Source: Candidatus Stahliibacteriota bacterium
GTDB lineage: Bacteria; Hydrothermota; Tepidihabitantia; SM23-42
Direction of reading: 5' to 3'
Assembly (NCBI GenBank): GCA_004376785.1
Contig: SOIY01000229.1
Span: forward strand, 1-39,040
Length of the DNA stretch: 39,040 bases
Shown here one piece after another: positions 6,041 to 13,507 of the stretch. A model generated the notes under the pieces. That model searched no databases. It was not told the DNA's origin and worked only from the letters and a program-made list of their open reading frames with translations. Each line of letters starts with the position of its first letter. Positions within the stretch are counted from its first letter, which is position 1. A program made the position numbers and the translations under genes.

Positions 6041-7429
6041 TTAACTATTTAATACCTTGTTTAGATATTTTTTGTTCTTAATATATTGCAAAGTTATTTG
6101 TATTAAGTCTATTCTATTGTTTAACTTTTTATTTCGTGTTACACGTTCTGTTAGATAGCTTAATAAATTATCGACCTCCTTTCCGGGTGGAATATTAAAT
6201 GTATCAATAATTATACGGTTGTTAATGTCAATAGCAATTCCTGAACTATCTTTACTATCAAACACTTTTTTTATCCGCTTTTCAAAGCAGATTTGTTTTG
6301 GCGTTACGGGATTTTTTTTTAATCCGTTACCTAGCCTCTCTGCTGCTCGGAGCTTAAATAATGGTAATTCACTAAGGTTTTTAATGTTATTTTTATTTAT
6401 TCCAACTCTCTTAATAAATCTCCTAACAGCAGCATTTGTAAATTCATTAGTATAGTGATACATGTGCATACGGACTAGATCTAAAACTGATTCTTTTGTT
6501 TTACCATCATACCTTAACCTGTTCAAAAAAGTCTGCGCTCTTTTTACACTGGCTATTTCGTGTTTATAAAAGGTTACTCGCCCGTTTATCATCTTCCTAG
6601 TGTCCGGTTTTCCTACGTCATGTAGTACAGCAGCAAGGCGGAGCACTAAATCGACCTCGATATTATCACATGTAAGAATATTATGAGTGAATACATCATA
6701 CTTATGATATCTCGCGTCCTGTGTCACACCCGCACATCTACTTAATTCTGGCATAACATAAACCAGCAATCCAACTTTTTGTAATAGTCTTAAATAAACA
6801 GATGGTTTACTGCTAAGTAGTATTTTATTTAATTCTTTGCGAATATCATCAGGGTATGCCCATGTTATTCTATGTCTATATTCTTTTATGAATCCCATTA
6901 AGTTCTTATTAATCTTATAACCAGTCAGTGCTGATAATGAGATAGCTCTTAGTATTCTTATTGGTGACCCGTTGCAAAAATGCGGAGTTGTATAAGATAT
7001 AACACGTAATTTAATATCATTTAATCCACCCAGTGGATCTATTACATCTTTCTTTGATGTAAAATTTATTGGTAAGTACAATGCATTTATTTTAAAATCT
7101 CTACATTTAGAATCCTGTCTGAGTGTGTTATTTTTATCGATAATATGTGACTTACCTCTTCTTGGTAAGGATATTTGTGCTTCTCTATTATCATTAGAAG
7201 CTCTGAATAATATAGTCTTCTGTTTAAAGATGTCGTCTGATTTAACTATCCTACATTTCCCATGTTTTCCAAGAAAATTAATTATTACATCTTTATTTAC
7301 CTTACGAATAACTATATCTAAGTTATTGCTTTTCTTATTACGTATATAATCTCGAACAAAACCACCAGATAAGAACACTTCTGCTTTCGTCTCGTTTTGT
7401 AAAAGCTTTAGTGCTTGTCGTGTGTCCAT
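6041..7429 (-). CDS. cca: CCA-adding enzyme-like nucleotidyltransferase with HD domain
   Basis: The 462-residue protein has the class II tRNA nucleotidyltransferase/poly(A) polymerase head: FLSGGFVRDYI at residues 19-29, the strand NLDIVI at 36-41 and CRDFKINALYL near residue 115. Then comes an HD domain with RLAAVLHDVGKPDTR near residue 265. Such enzymes add CCA to tRNA 3' ends, or tails to RNA. Oddly, the usual D-x-D is N36-L-D38, so one metal-binding Asp is replaced; activity may be altered unless another Asp takes over. The ATG has AAGGAG 8 bases upstream. The gene lies directly before the 1.3-kb structured region, which would offer RNA 3' ends as substrate. Whether it makes CCA or another tail cannot be told. 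Confidence 0.85.
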   Translation of the reverse strand: MDTRQALKLLQNETKAEVFLSGGFVRDYIRNKKSNNLDIVIRKVNKDVIINFLGKHGKCRIVKSDDIFKQKTILFRASNDNREAQISLPRRGKSHIIDKNNTLRQDSKCRDFKINALYLPINFTSKKDVIDPLGGLNDIKLRVISYTTPHFCNGSPIRILRAISLSALTGYKINKNLMGFIKEYRHRITWAYPDDIRKELNKILLSSKPSVYLRLLQKVGLLVYVMPELSRCAGVTQDARYHKYDVFTHNILTCDNIEVDLVLRLAAVLHDVGKPDTRKMINGRVTFYKHEIASVKRAQTFLNRLRYDGKTKESVLDLVRMHMYHYTNEFTNAAVRRFIKRVGINKNNIKNLSELPLFKLRAAERLGNGLKKNPVTPKQICFEKRIKKVFDSKDSSGIAIDINNRIIIDTFNIPPGKEVDNLLSYLTERVTRNKKLNNRIDLIQITLQYIKNKKYLNKVLNS

Positions 7430-7459
7430 TTTTTTACTCCTTATATATTTCCTCCCATG

Positions 7460-7726
7460 TTATGACATTTTACTTATATAATCGGTCATTAGTTTTTTGT
7501 TATTTAATTTATCTTCTATTTGATCTACTAAAGTTTTGACTACATTGTGCAAATCTTCTCTCATTTCATTAAGTATAGTTTTAGCAAATTGATACGGTGC
7601 ACAGTTATCCTCAGAGCATTCCTGACCATTTGGTTGCTGAACGCATGCCTTACAAGCATGATCTTCTCTTGCTATAACTCTCCATTTACATACTGCTGCT
7701 ATTTTTTTGAATTCCATTAGAATCAC
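7460..7726 (-). CDS. Cys-containing hypothetical protein, 88 residues
   Basis: The N-terminal half carries five Cys (CKW, ACKACVQQ, ECSEDNC) and may bind a metal; the C-terminal half is a probable amphipathic helix (DLHNVVKTLVDQIEDKLNN). The frame opens at a GTG (7726) with AGGA 5 bases upstream; an ATG three codons later is an alternative. It stands 30 bases before the nucleotidyltransferase gene and could be its partner, but nothing in the sequence proves this. Confidence 0.6.
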   Translation of the reverse strand: MILMEFKKIAAVCKWRVIAREDHACKACVQQPNGQECSEDNCAPYQFAKTILNEMREDLHNVVKTLVDQIEDKLNNKKLMTDYISKMS

Positions 7727-7732
7727 ACCATC

Positions 7733-8086
7733 CTATATATTTTTTATATTTCTAAGTTTTTTTAATGCTTCATCTATATGATGGTAAGTAAGGTGCTCGA
7801 CCTTAAGAATATTTATAACTTTATCTACCTCCTCCTGTTTTTTAGATTTTACAAAGACATTATTTGGGTCACTATCATCAGCAATAATAGTAGGCGTTTC
7901 AAGATTAGTTTCTTCACCGGTGTCTTCATTATGAATAGAAATATAACCAATTGTATTTACATAATCACTACCATCAGTATCACCTTGCCCCTGTTTTGCC
8001 AGGTGGATAGCATCGTCAATATCTTCAGCGGTAAGACAAAGATAAGAATGCCATATTTCTTTAGTGGTAATACAATATTCAGGCAT
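7733..8086 (-). CDS. Hypothetical acidic protein, 117 residues
   Basis: Begins MPEYCITTKEIWHSYLCLTA, has an acidic middle (QGDTDGSDYVNT, DDSDPNN) and a basic helical tail (HIDEALKKLRNIKNI). The ATG overlaps the stop of the sigma-like gene as TAATG, so its synthesis is coupled to that of the sigma factor. Such placement would suit a sigma-binding regulator, but no anti-sigma family is recognisable. Function unknown. Confidence 0.6.
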   Translation of the reverse strand: MPEYCITTKEIWHSYLCLTAEDIDDAIHLAKQGQGDTDGSDYVNTIGYISIHNEDTGEETNLETPTIIADDSDPNNVFVKSKKQEEVDKVINILKVEHLTYHHIDEALKKLRNIKNI

Positions 8087-8898
8087 TATAGACCCTCTTT
8101 CAGTTCATCTTTAAACCTGTCTCTCATCTTATCTATTTGCTGTTTTACCCAAGGTCCGGTCCTTTTCGGTATTTGCTCATAACCTATCTCTTTGTATGTT
8201 TTATTAGCCATTATACCTTCAGCTATAGAAAGTTCAGTCTCTGTCATATAGTCCTTTAATTTACTAACTAACAGAGCAGCAGCTACTAGCTGTTTTTCTC
8301 TAAGGAATACTTCTTCCTGGGAGATCTCGTCTTCATCTAAACTTACTGCCGTAGGTATATGTTCCGACCTATCTATAATTCTTTCATAGGGTATGTTTAT
8401 ATTCTTTGATAAGCGTTTTAACTTTTTGAAGAATTTATTACACTCGGCTTTATCATTTTTGGTAACCGCTTCATTGTTTACCTCTCCACTAAGTAGTACA
8501 TCTTGTGAATCGATATTATACTTACTCAATATAAATTTGATGCCGTTTATATACACATTTGCAGTTTTAACATACGAAGGAATGCTAACAATTGTTCTGT
8601 TTTCTCTGTAATAATCATTTAAAGCATTCTTAATCTTATAAATCGCAAATGTTTTAAAGTTATCACTACGGGTATGATCAAAGTCTCTTTTTGCTCTTGC
8701 TAATCCTATCAAAGCCGTTCCGAATAAATCTTCTTTGTCTATACCAGACCACATGGAATAGCCGCCTGCCATAATATTTAACAGTTTTGAAAAGTCACTA
8801 AATACAGCTTCAGCTTCTTCTGGTGTTTCACCTAGATAATAATCAAGAAAAACTTCTTCTTTCTTTTTAACTGGTGATTGGGTTATTATATCTACCAT
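8086..8898 (-). CDS. Sigma-70-like transcription factor
   Basis: The 270-residue protein has a region 2-like block at about residues 55-110: DKEDLFGTALIGLARAKRDF, then FKTFAIYKIKNALNDYYREN and VSIPSYVK. The last is the usual R-x-x-x-S-I-P-x-x-V transition from region 2.4 to 3. A region 4-like helix-turn-helix closes it (LSIAEGIMANKTYKEIGYEQ, then VKQQIDKMRDRFKDEL). The middle is divergent. It should recognise phage promoters for an RNA polymerase, either the host's or the single-chain enzyme at 23114-26485. SD AAGGAG lies 10 bases upstream of the ATG. It is flanked by ruvB-like and orphan genes in one transcription unit. Confidence 0.85.
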   Translation of the reverse strand: MVDIITQSPVKKKEEVFLDYYLGETPEEAEAVFSDFSKLLNIMAGGYSMWSGIDKEDLFGTALIGLARAKRDFDHTRSDNFKTFAIYKIKNALNDYYRENRTIVSIPSYVKTANVYINGIKFILSKYNIDSQDVLLSGEVNNEAVTKNDKAECNKFFKKLKRLSKNINIPYERIIDRSEHIPTAVSLDEDEISQEEVFLREKQLVAAALLVSKLKDYMTETELSIAEGIMANKTYKEIGYEQIPKRTGPWVKQQIDKMRDRFKDELKEGL

Positions 8899-8904
8899 TG
8901 TGAA

Positions 8905-9894
8905 CTAGCTCCTTACGTAATTAGCAGGTATTTCTATCTTATTTCTTTCAACATCTATATGATTATTCTTTTCAAGATGTTTGCGGCCTACCGAAGTTAT
9001 TACTCTTCCCTTTCCACTTCGTAACATAAGTCCTTCTTGTATTAAGAATGGTTCAATAGTGTTTTTGATATTTTTAATAGATTCATTAGTATTAATTGCT
9101 AAATTGTCAAGACCTATTGGTTCTTTATTATTGTATAACATTTTAAGTATTTTTATTTCTGCCAGAGTTAATCCTTTGGAATCGATACCCATCAATTTAA
9201 AGTTCTCTATAACTGTGTCACTTGTGATAACGTTTGCTTCAATATAGATAGTATAATCTCTACTACGTTCTAAGTAACTAACAGCAGTTCTAGGGATACC
9301 TCTACTGCGTTGTGCTATAACCCTCGTTGCTTTGTTGGTTATAATAGTTTTCTTGTTTTTGGCATGCATCCTTACAATTTCTGTAATTTCATCTTTGGAA
9401 TATGTCTCAAATAGAAAACGTAATTTAAATTTCTCTCTGAAGGGCTTAGATAATTCACCGTCGTCGGTTGTTGCGCCTATGATAGTAAAGTAAGGAATCC
9501 AATAAAATTTATTAGGTTTGCCTGTCTCTAACATAAACTTTTCCATGGCTATACCCATAACTTCTTGGCCTTTACGCCCCATCTGATGTATTTCATCAAA
9601 GAAGATAATTGTTGGTCTAACGATTCCCTTTCTATTGCCATATTTGTCGTAATTATTGTGGTCCAACTTATCCAAAGTTTTAAGTATTGCTTCACGATCT
9701 TGCATTTCATGTGGTGAAACCGCTAAAAAATCAACGCCGGATAATTTTGCCATTTCCATAGCCATTGTTGTCTTTCCACAACCAGCAGCTCCTGAAAATA
9801 ACATATGTGGTATGTTTTCATTTCTACTTTTAGCTGATCCTATAGCTATTTGAATTTGCTTTTTATTATTCTTATGCCCAATTAGATTATCCAT
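8905..9894 (-). CDS. ruvB: RuvB-like Holliday-junction motor
   Basis: The 329-residue protein matches RuvB along its length: Walker A GAAGCGKTT at residues 35-43, Walker B FFDEIHQM around 98-105, sensor GATTDDGELSKPFREKF with the arginine finger, sensor 2 RSRGIPRTAVSYLER. Its C-terminal winged helix has the RuvB pattern GLDNLAINTNESIKN, then IEPFLIQEGLMLRSGKGRV. RuvB hexamers drive branch migration of four-way DNA junctions, normally with RuvA. No RuvA or resolvase is seen in this window. The start overlaps nothing and follows the previous stop by two bases. A full-length phage-borne RuvB is uncommon and suggests a recombination-dependent replication or a loader role. Confidence 0.92.
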   Translation of the reverse strand: MDNLIGHKNNKKQIQIAIGSAKSRNENIPHMLFSGAAGCGKTTMAMEMAKLSGVDFLAVSPHEMQDREAILKTLDKLDHNNYDKYGNRKGIVRPTIIFFDEIHQMGRKGQEVMGIAMEKFMLETGKPNKFYWIPYFTIIGATTDDGELSKPFREKFKLRFLFETYSKDEITEIVRMHAKNKKTIITNKATRVIAQRSRGIPRTAVSYLERSRDYTIYIEANVITSDTVIENFKLMGIDSKGLTLAEIKILKMLYNNKEPIGLDNLAINTNESIKNIKNTIEPFLIQEGLMLRSGKGRVITSVGRKHLEKNNHIDVERNKIEIPANYVRS

Positions 9895-9896
9895 AT

Positions 9897-10595
9897 TTAT
9901 CCAGCAACATATCCAATTCGCTTCTCCTTAGTTTTTTCCTCCTCTTGCTTTTTACTTGGTACAACATCAGACTCGTATTCGCCAGCTGCAATCATTAACA
10001 CTTTCTTCTTCATCAGATTAAGCGCTTTAACTCCTGGTATATCATCACCTCGTTTAAATACAGTAGGTATTTTGCGTAATTCTTCCTGCCGTTTCTCTTC
10101 CTTTTCTCTCGTTTCTTTCTTCTTTTCCCATTCACTTGTACCACTACTGTACTGGTATGCATTATTATGGAAACAATTAGCTGGTTTTACTTTTTTAATT
10201 CCACCAGGGAGGTCTGTATAATTATACACATCAATAATCTCCGGATCGTTCTTAACCATTCTTTTATCCTTTGTCAATCTATCAAGAAAATCTAATAACA
10301 GATTGCCAGCTTTTTTCTGATCAGCTTCATGTGATTTAAAAAGTGCTAGTTCTTTTGTATTATCACATCTTGAGCTTATTGACATAATATTAAAATTGTC
10401 AAGGTTAAGAGCATGTATGTTGTTCTCGCTTCTTTCTTTCTCGATTAGGACATACGAAACAATCTCTGGATTCTCCGTAGCGCCGTTTGATCTTATTTTC
10501 ATACCTTTGAACAGACCGTACTCTACAGATGTTGTATTAGTGCCCCCTTTCTTTAAGAGTTCTACAGCAACAAATCTAATTTTGGACTGACTCAT
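9897..10595 (-). CDS. Hypothetical protein with charged coiled coil
   Basis: The 232-residue protein has a beta-rich first half (SKIRFVAVELLKKGGTNTTS), a His/Cys/Tyr-rich middle (ANCFHNNAYQYSSGT), a strongly charged helix (SEWEKKKETREKEEKRQEEL) and the segment FKRGDDIPGVKALNLMKKKV. The last half is likely a coiled coil plus a short folded tail. It lies between the RuvB and GNAT genes and overlaps the latter by 4 bases (ATGA). The name of the family is not known to me. Confidence 0.6.
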   Translation of the reverse strand: MSQSKIRFVAVELLKKGGTNTTSVEYGLFKGMKIRSNGATENPEIVSYVLIEKERSENNIHALNLDNFNIMSISSRCDNTKELALFKSHEADQKKAGNLLLDFLDRLTKDKRMVKNDPEIIDVYNYTDLPGGIKKVKPANCFHNNAYQYSSGTSEWEKKKETREKEEKRQEELRKIPTVFKRGDDIPGVKALNLMKKKVLMIAAGEYESDVVPSKKQEEEKTKEKRIGYVAG

Positions 10596-11020
10596 TTGAT
10601 ACCCCCACTCCTTCCTAGTGTTAAGACATAATGATTTCTTGACCAGATTTTATTTACAAAAACATAACCAAGTGATAAGTTCATTTTAATACTTGGTATA
10701 TTATCTTCCCTTACTGTTGAGAAAATATAACTTGTATCACAGTTTTGGATAGCCAGAAGTTTTAGCTTCTTGGCTATCCCTCTTCTACGAAACTCAGGAC
10801 TGACACATGTATGGAAATTCCTGCTTAAATTTTCTTCTTCCTTTATTAACGCGGTGCAACCTACTACTCTGTCATTTACAACCTCTACAAAGTAGTTAGC
10901 TATACTACTTAACACGGAGTATGCAGTATGTTTTCTATACAGCTGATTATGTGCGTTTATTAAACCAGCTATTTGCTCAGCCATTTCAGTGTTAGATAGT
11001 GATACATAAAACTCAGCCAT
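10592..11020 (-). CDS. GNAT-fold acyltransferase
   Basis: The 142-residue protein has the GNAT core: the strand VVNDRVVGCTALI, then TCVSPEFRRRGIAKKLKLLA, in which R/Q-x-x-G-x-A binds the CoA pyrophosphate, and the C-terminal N-x(5)-LGYVFVNKIW. This fits an N-acetyltransferase or an acetyltransferase-like amide-forming enzyme. Its ATG overlaps the stop of the ATP-grasp gene as TAATG, so the two are made together. Acetyltransferase-like proteins are known to accompany ATP-grasp and GS-like amidoligases in peptide-modification clusters, which is the most likely setting here. Substrate unknown. Confidence 0.85.
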   Translation of the reverse strand: MAEFYVSLSNTEMAEQIAGLINAHNQLYRKHTAYSVLSSIANYFVEVVNDRVVGCTALIKEEENLSRNFHTCVSPEFRRRGIAKKLKLLAIQNCDTSYIFSTVREDNIPSIKMNLSLGYVFVNKIWSRNHYVLTLGRSGGIK

Positions 11021-12132
11021 TAACCAAACATCCTTTGAGCAACCTTGTTCACAGCATCTTTCTCTGAGTCATCACCGCAGTTATCCAGCATATCTGCAAG
11101 CATTCTCAGCTTTTCCGGATCTATTTTACTGCCCTTCTCAGGTTTCTTTTCTCCCTTTGATAATACTCCTTTGATTTTAGACAGCACTTTACCACCTTTT
11201 TCGGGCTTCTTAGGGCTAAGTATGTCATCGATCACCTTCGTGAATGTTTCTACATACTTCTTGAACGATGTTCCTTCCAGTCCAGGTCCTGTGTTGACCT
11301 CTATGATCCATGCTTTACCTTCAGTGTCCACTACACAATCAACAGCACCAAATTCAAGTTCTAGCGCTCTTAATGCTTTTATACTCTCAACAATCAGATC
11401 ATGTGGTATGTTCTCTGGTTTTACCGATGAGAATTTCCAGCCACGTGTATTGGAACGCACTATGTTGTCAGCGCCAGCAATTTTTTTGCCCTGATATTCA
11501 AGTGCATACTTCAATGTCTCGTCGTTAAGATCAACCCCTTTCTTTTCAGCCATACGTCTGATCTTGTCACTCTGTTGCTCGATGTATGCCTCAGTTAAAT
11601 TATTTCTTCTTTTCTTTTTAACTGCATAAATCAGATTGTCCAAAACTATATGAAGTCGGTATTCTTCTTTTACATCAATATAATTCTGGAAATATCCTTT
11701 TTTACTGAGTTTATTATTTAACACATCAATAACGTCATCAACATGTGTTTTTGTTAAACAGGTGAAGAAATTAGCCCCACCTTGGTGGTAGTTGGTTCTA
11801 CCTATTACCGGCAACGCCATCGGGTTTTTGGTTGCTGCCAAATCTTTCATCACATTTTCTGCCGAAGAAAACGGAGCTATATTTACCTTAGCGGCACGCA
11901 TTAACTCCAAAGCAGTAAACTTATTCCGGTTAGTTCTGATTTTGTTAGGGTGATTCAACACTTTGGCTTTACCGAGGTCGATATTTTCCTTAGTTTTGGT
12001 GCCCCATCCTATAACTATTGCTTTGGTTTTGCCGGCAGATTTTACACCACCTTGAATGTCCAGCGCTTTTGCCAATAACCCACCAGTCTTGTCTGTTGCT
12101 CCACTGTAATTAATATAAACATTATTTTTCAT
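11020..12132 (-). CDS. ATP-grasp ligase of the phage amidoligase type
   Basis: The 370-residue protein has the N-terminal layout of phage ATP-grasp proteins: YINYSGATDKTGGLLAKAL, then AIVIGWGTK with NRNKFTALELM, the GRTNYHQGGANFF loop, FQNYIDVKEEYRLHIV, and the metal-binding end ALELEFGAVDCVVDT, then WIIEVNTGPGLEGTSF. A basic linker with a repeated KPEKG motif (about residues 308-338) leads to a small helical tail. It should activate a carboxylate with ATP and join it to an amine. It is the first gene after amidoligase 12203-13507 and is coupled to the GNAT gene. SD AAGGAG lies upstream. The tail could tether a partner protein. Confidence 0.9.
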   Translation of the reverse strand: MKNNVYINYSGATDKTGGLLAKALDIQGGVKSAGKTKAIVIGWGTKTKENIDLGKAKVLNHPNKIRTNRNKFTALELMRAAKVNIAPFSSAENVMKDLAATKNPMALPVIGRTNYHQGGANFFTCLTKTHVDDVIDVLNNKLSKKGYFQNYIDVKEEYRLHIVLDNLIYAVKKKRRNNLTEAYIEQQSDKIRRMAEKKGVDLNDETLKYALEYQGKKIAGADNIVRSNTRGWKFSSVKPENIPHDLIVESIKALRALELEFGAVDCVVDTEGKAWIIEVNTGPGLEGTSFKKYVETFTKVIDDILSPKKPEKGGKVLSKIKGVLSKGEKKPEKGSKIDPEKLRMLADMLDNCGDDSEKDAVNKVAQRMFG

Positions 12133-12202
12133 TTGTCAAGTCTCCTTTAGCATTTTTTTAAGTTTTATTTTTCTGGATGAATTTTAACATTCGACCATGA
12201 TG

Positions 12203-13507
12203 TTAAATATCAACTGTAAATTTCTTGCTTCCCAACCAGTTTTCTTTTATATTCCTATTCCATTTGTTAATGTTAGGTATCGGTATGGTTAATATTTCCT
12301 TTAGACCATCTATATATTTTGAATACTTATTATACGTAGATAGTTTCCTCATCTTATTATGCCAATTAGATAAAAAGGTTTTGTCAATGTCACTACTTTT
12401 GGAATTATTTAATATTATTGTCAACTCTTTAGATGACATGCAGGTATTAGTATCTTTACAAATAGGTAAATTGTGCCAATCCTTAAACGAATCTGCAAGG
12501 AAGTAATCCCTTGGCCGGTCTGCATACTTTTTAGGTACGATATATCCATGATTAAAGTTCTCATTTGCCCATCTTTTAAAAACATCATCAGTAATTGCTT
12601 TAGCTGTACCTATTACGCATTTAGCTAGTGATGGGTGCATTAACCACATCCCACTCAGTGTTCTGTGTTCTAATCTTCCATCACATGTTCTCCATTCTCC
12701 AAAGTACCCCCAGCCGCCTGTAATACTCATTTGACATTGAGTTCTTCTTTTGTTTCCCATGTCATTGTCTAAACGTATACATGGAATGGCTAATAATTCG
12801 TCCATGATTTTGTTTAGAACATTAAAAAACATCTCTCTCTTACTCAACGTCATTTGAGCTACTTTCAGCGGATTTCCAATGTGAATATGTCCGCCCATCG
12901 GATAATCTCTGCTGTTATCTTTGTGATAACAACCAGCTACCCAATTATATTTAGTAATTGGACCGGTAAGTTCTTTATTAGAGAAAATAGATCTGATATT
13001 TTTTATTAATCCCTCAGGTGTTATAGATGGTTCAGGCCTAATTTCTGCCATAGCCCCATCACATCCTAGGACACCATGTTTACCCATAAGGTTGTTTGCT
13101 CTGACTACATTACCGTCTTTATCAAATAATAAAAATTCAGGATCAGCGCCTATTACCGTATCATGGACGCCTGTAGAAATCCACACGCTCTGTTCGTTTT
13201 TTCCATTAGTAATTCTATTCCATATTTTTGTTGTAACGAAACCTACTCTGTTCATATCCACATTTTTAGAGTCTTTGATCCCGTTTAAATCTTCTGAATA
13301 AGCATGAAATATGTTAAGTAAGATAGCACTTTTCTTACGGTCAGCGGCAGTATCACCTGCTGACCATATTTCTACCTGGTCTTCAGTAAATTTCATGAAT
13401 TGTCTAGCTTTTTTTGACATACGAATAAGATTACTTTCATCTCTGTTTTCTTTCTTATTCTTATCCATTGAACTAGACGGCAGTAGAATTAGCTTTTTCT
13501 TGGTCAT
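12203..13507 (-). CDS. GS-like amidoligase (COOH-NH2 ligase type 2), paralogue 1
   Basis: 434 residues from the ATG at 13507 (MTKKKLILLPSSS), which has GGGAG 8 bases upstream; a longer TTG start is less likely. Key motifs are IGADPEFLLF (metal-binding Glu of the GS fold) near residue 120, GCDGAMAEIRPEPS, YPMGGHIHIG (metal/ATP His) and GRLEHRTLSGMWLMHP (the C-terminal catalytic strand). The N-terminus has LIRMSKKARQFMKFTEDQVE, which resembles an AbrB-like hairpin. Enzymes of this family are predicted to join amino acids or peptides through amide bonds. It overlaps the glutamine amidotransferase gene upstream by 35 bases. Product unknown. Confidence 0.9.
   Translation of the reverse strand: MTKKKLILLPSSSMDKNKKENRDESNLIRMSKKARQFMKFTEDQVEIWSAGDTAADRKKSAILLNIFHAYSEDLNGIKDSKNVDMNRVGFVTTKIWNRITNGKNEQSVWISTGVHDTVIGADPEFLLFDKDGNVVRANNLMGKHGVLGCDGAMAEIRPEPSITPEGLIKNIRSIFSNKELTGPITKYNWVAGCYHKDNSRDYPMGGHIHIGNPLKVAQMTLSKREMFFNVLNKIMDELLAIPCIRLDNDMGNKRRTQCQMSITGGWGYFGEWRTCDGRLEHRTLSGMWLMHPSLAKCVIGTAKAITDDVFKRWANENFNHGYIVPKKYADRPRDYFLADSFKDWHNLPICKDTNTCMSSKELTIILNNSKSSDIDKTFLSNWHNKMRKLSTYNKYSKYIDGLKEILTIPIPNINKWNRNIKENWLGSKKFTVDI

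Noticed and set aside
11045..11494. 149-codon plus-strand frame
   Set aside because: Antisense to the ATP-grasp gene; composition (Ser/Pro-rich) is typical of a complement of Lys/Glu-rich coding sequence.
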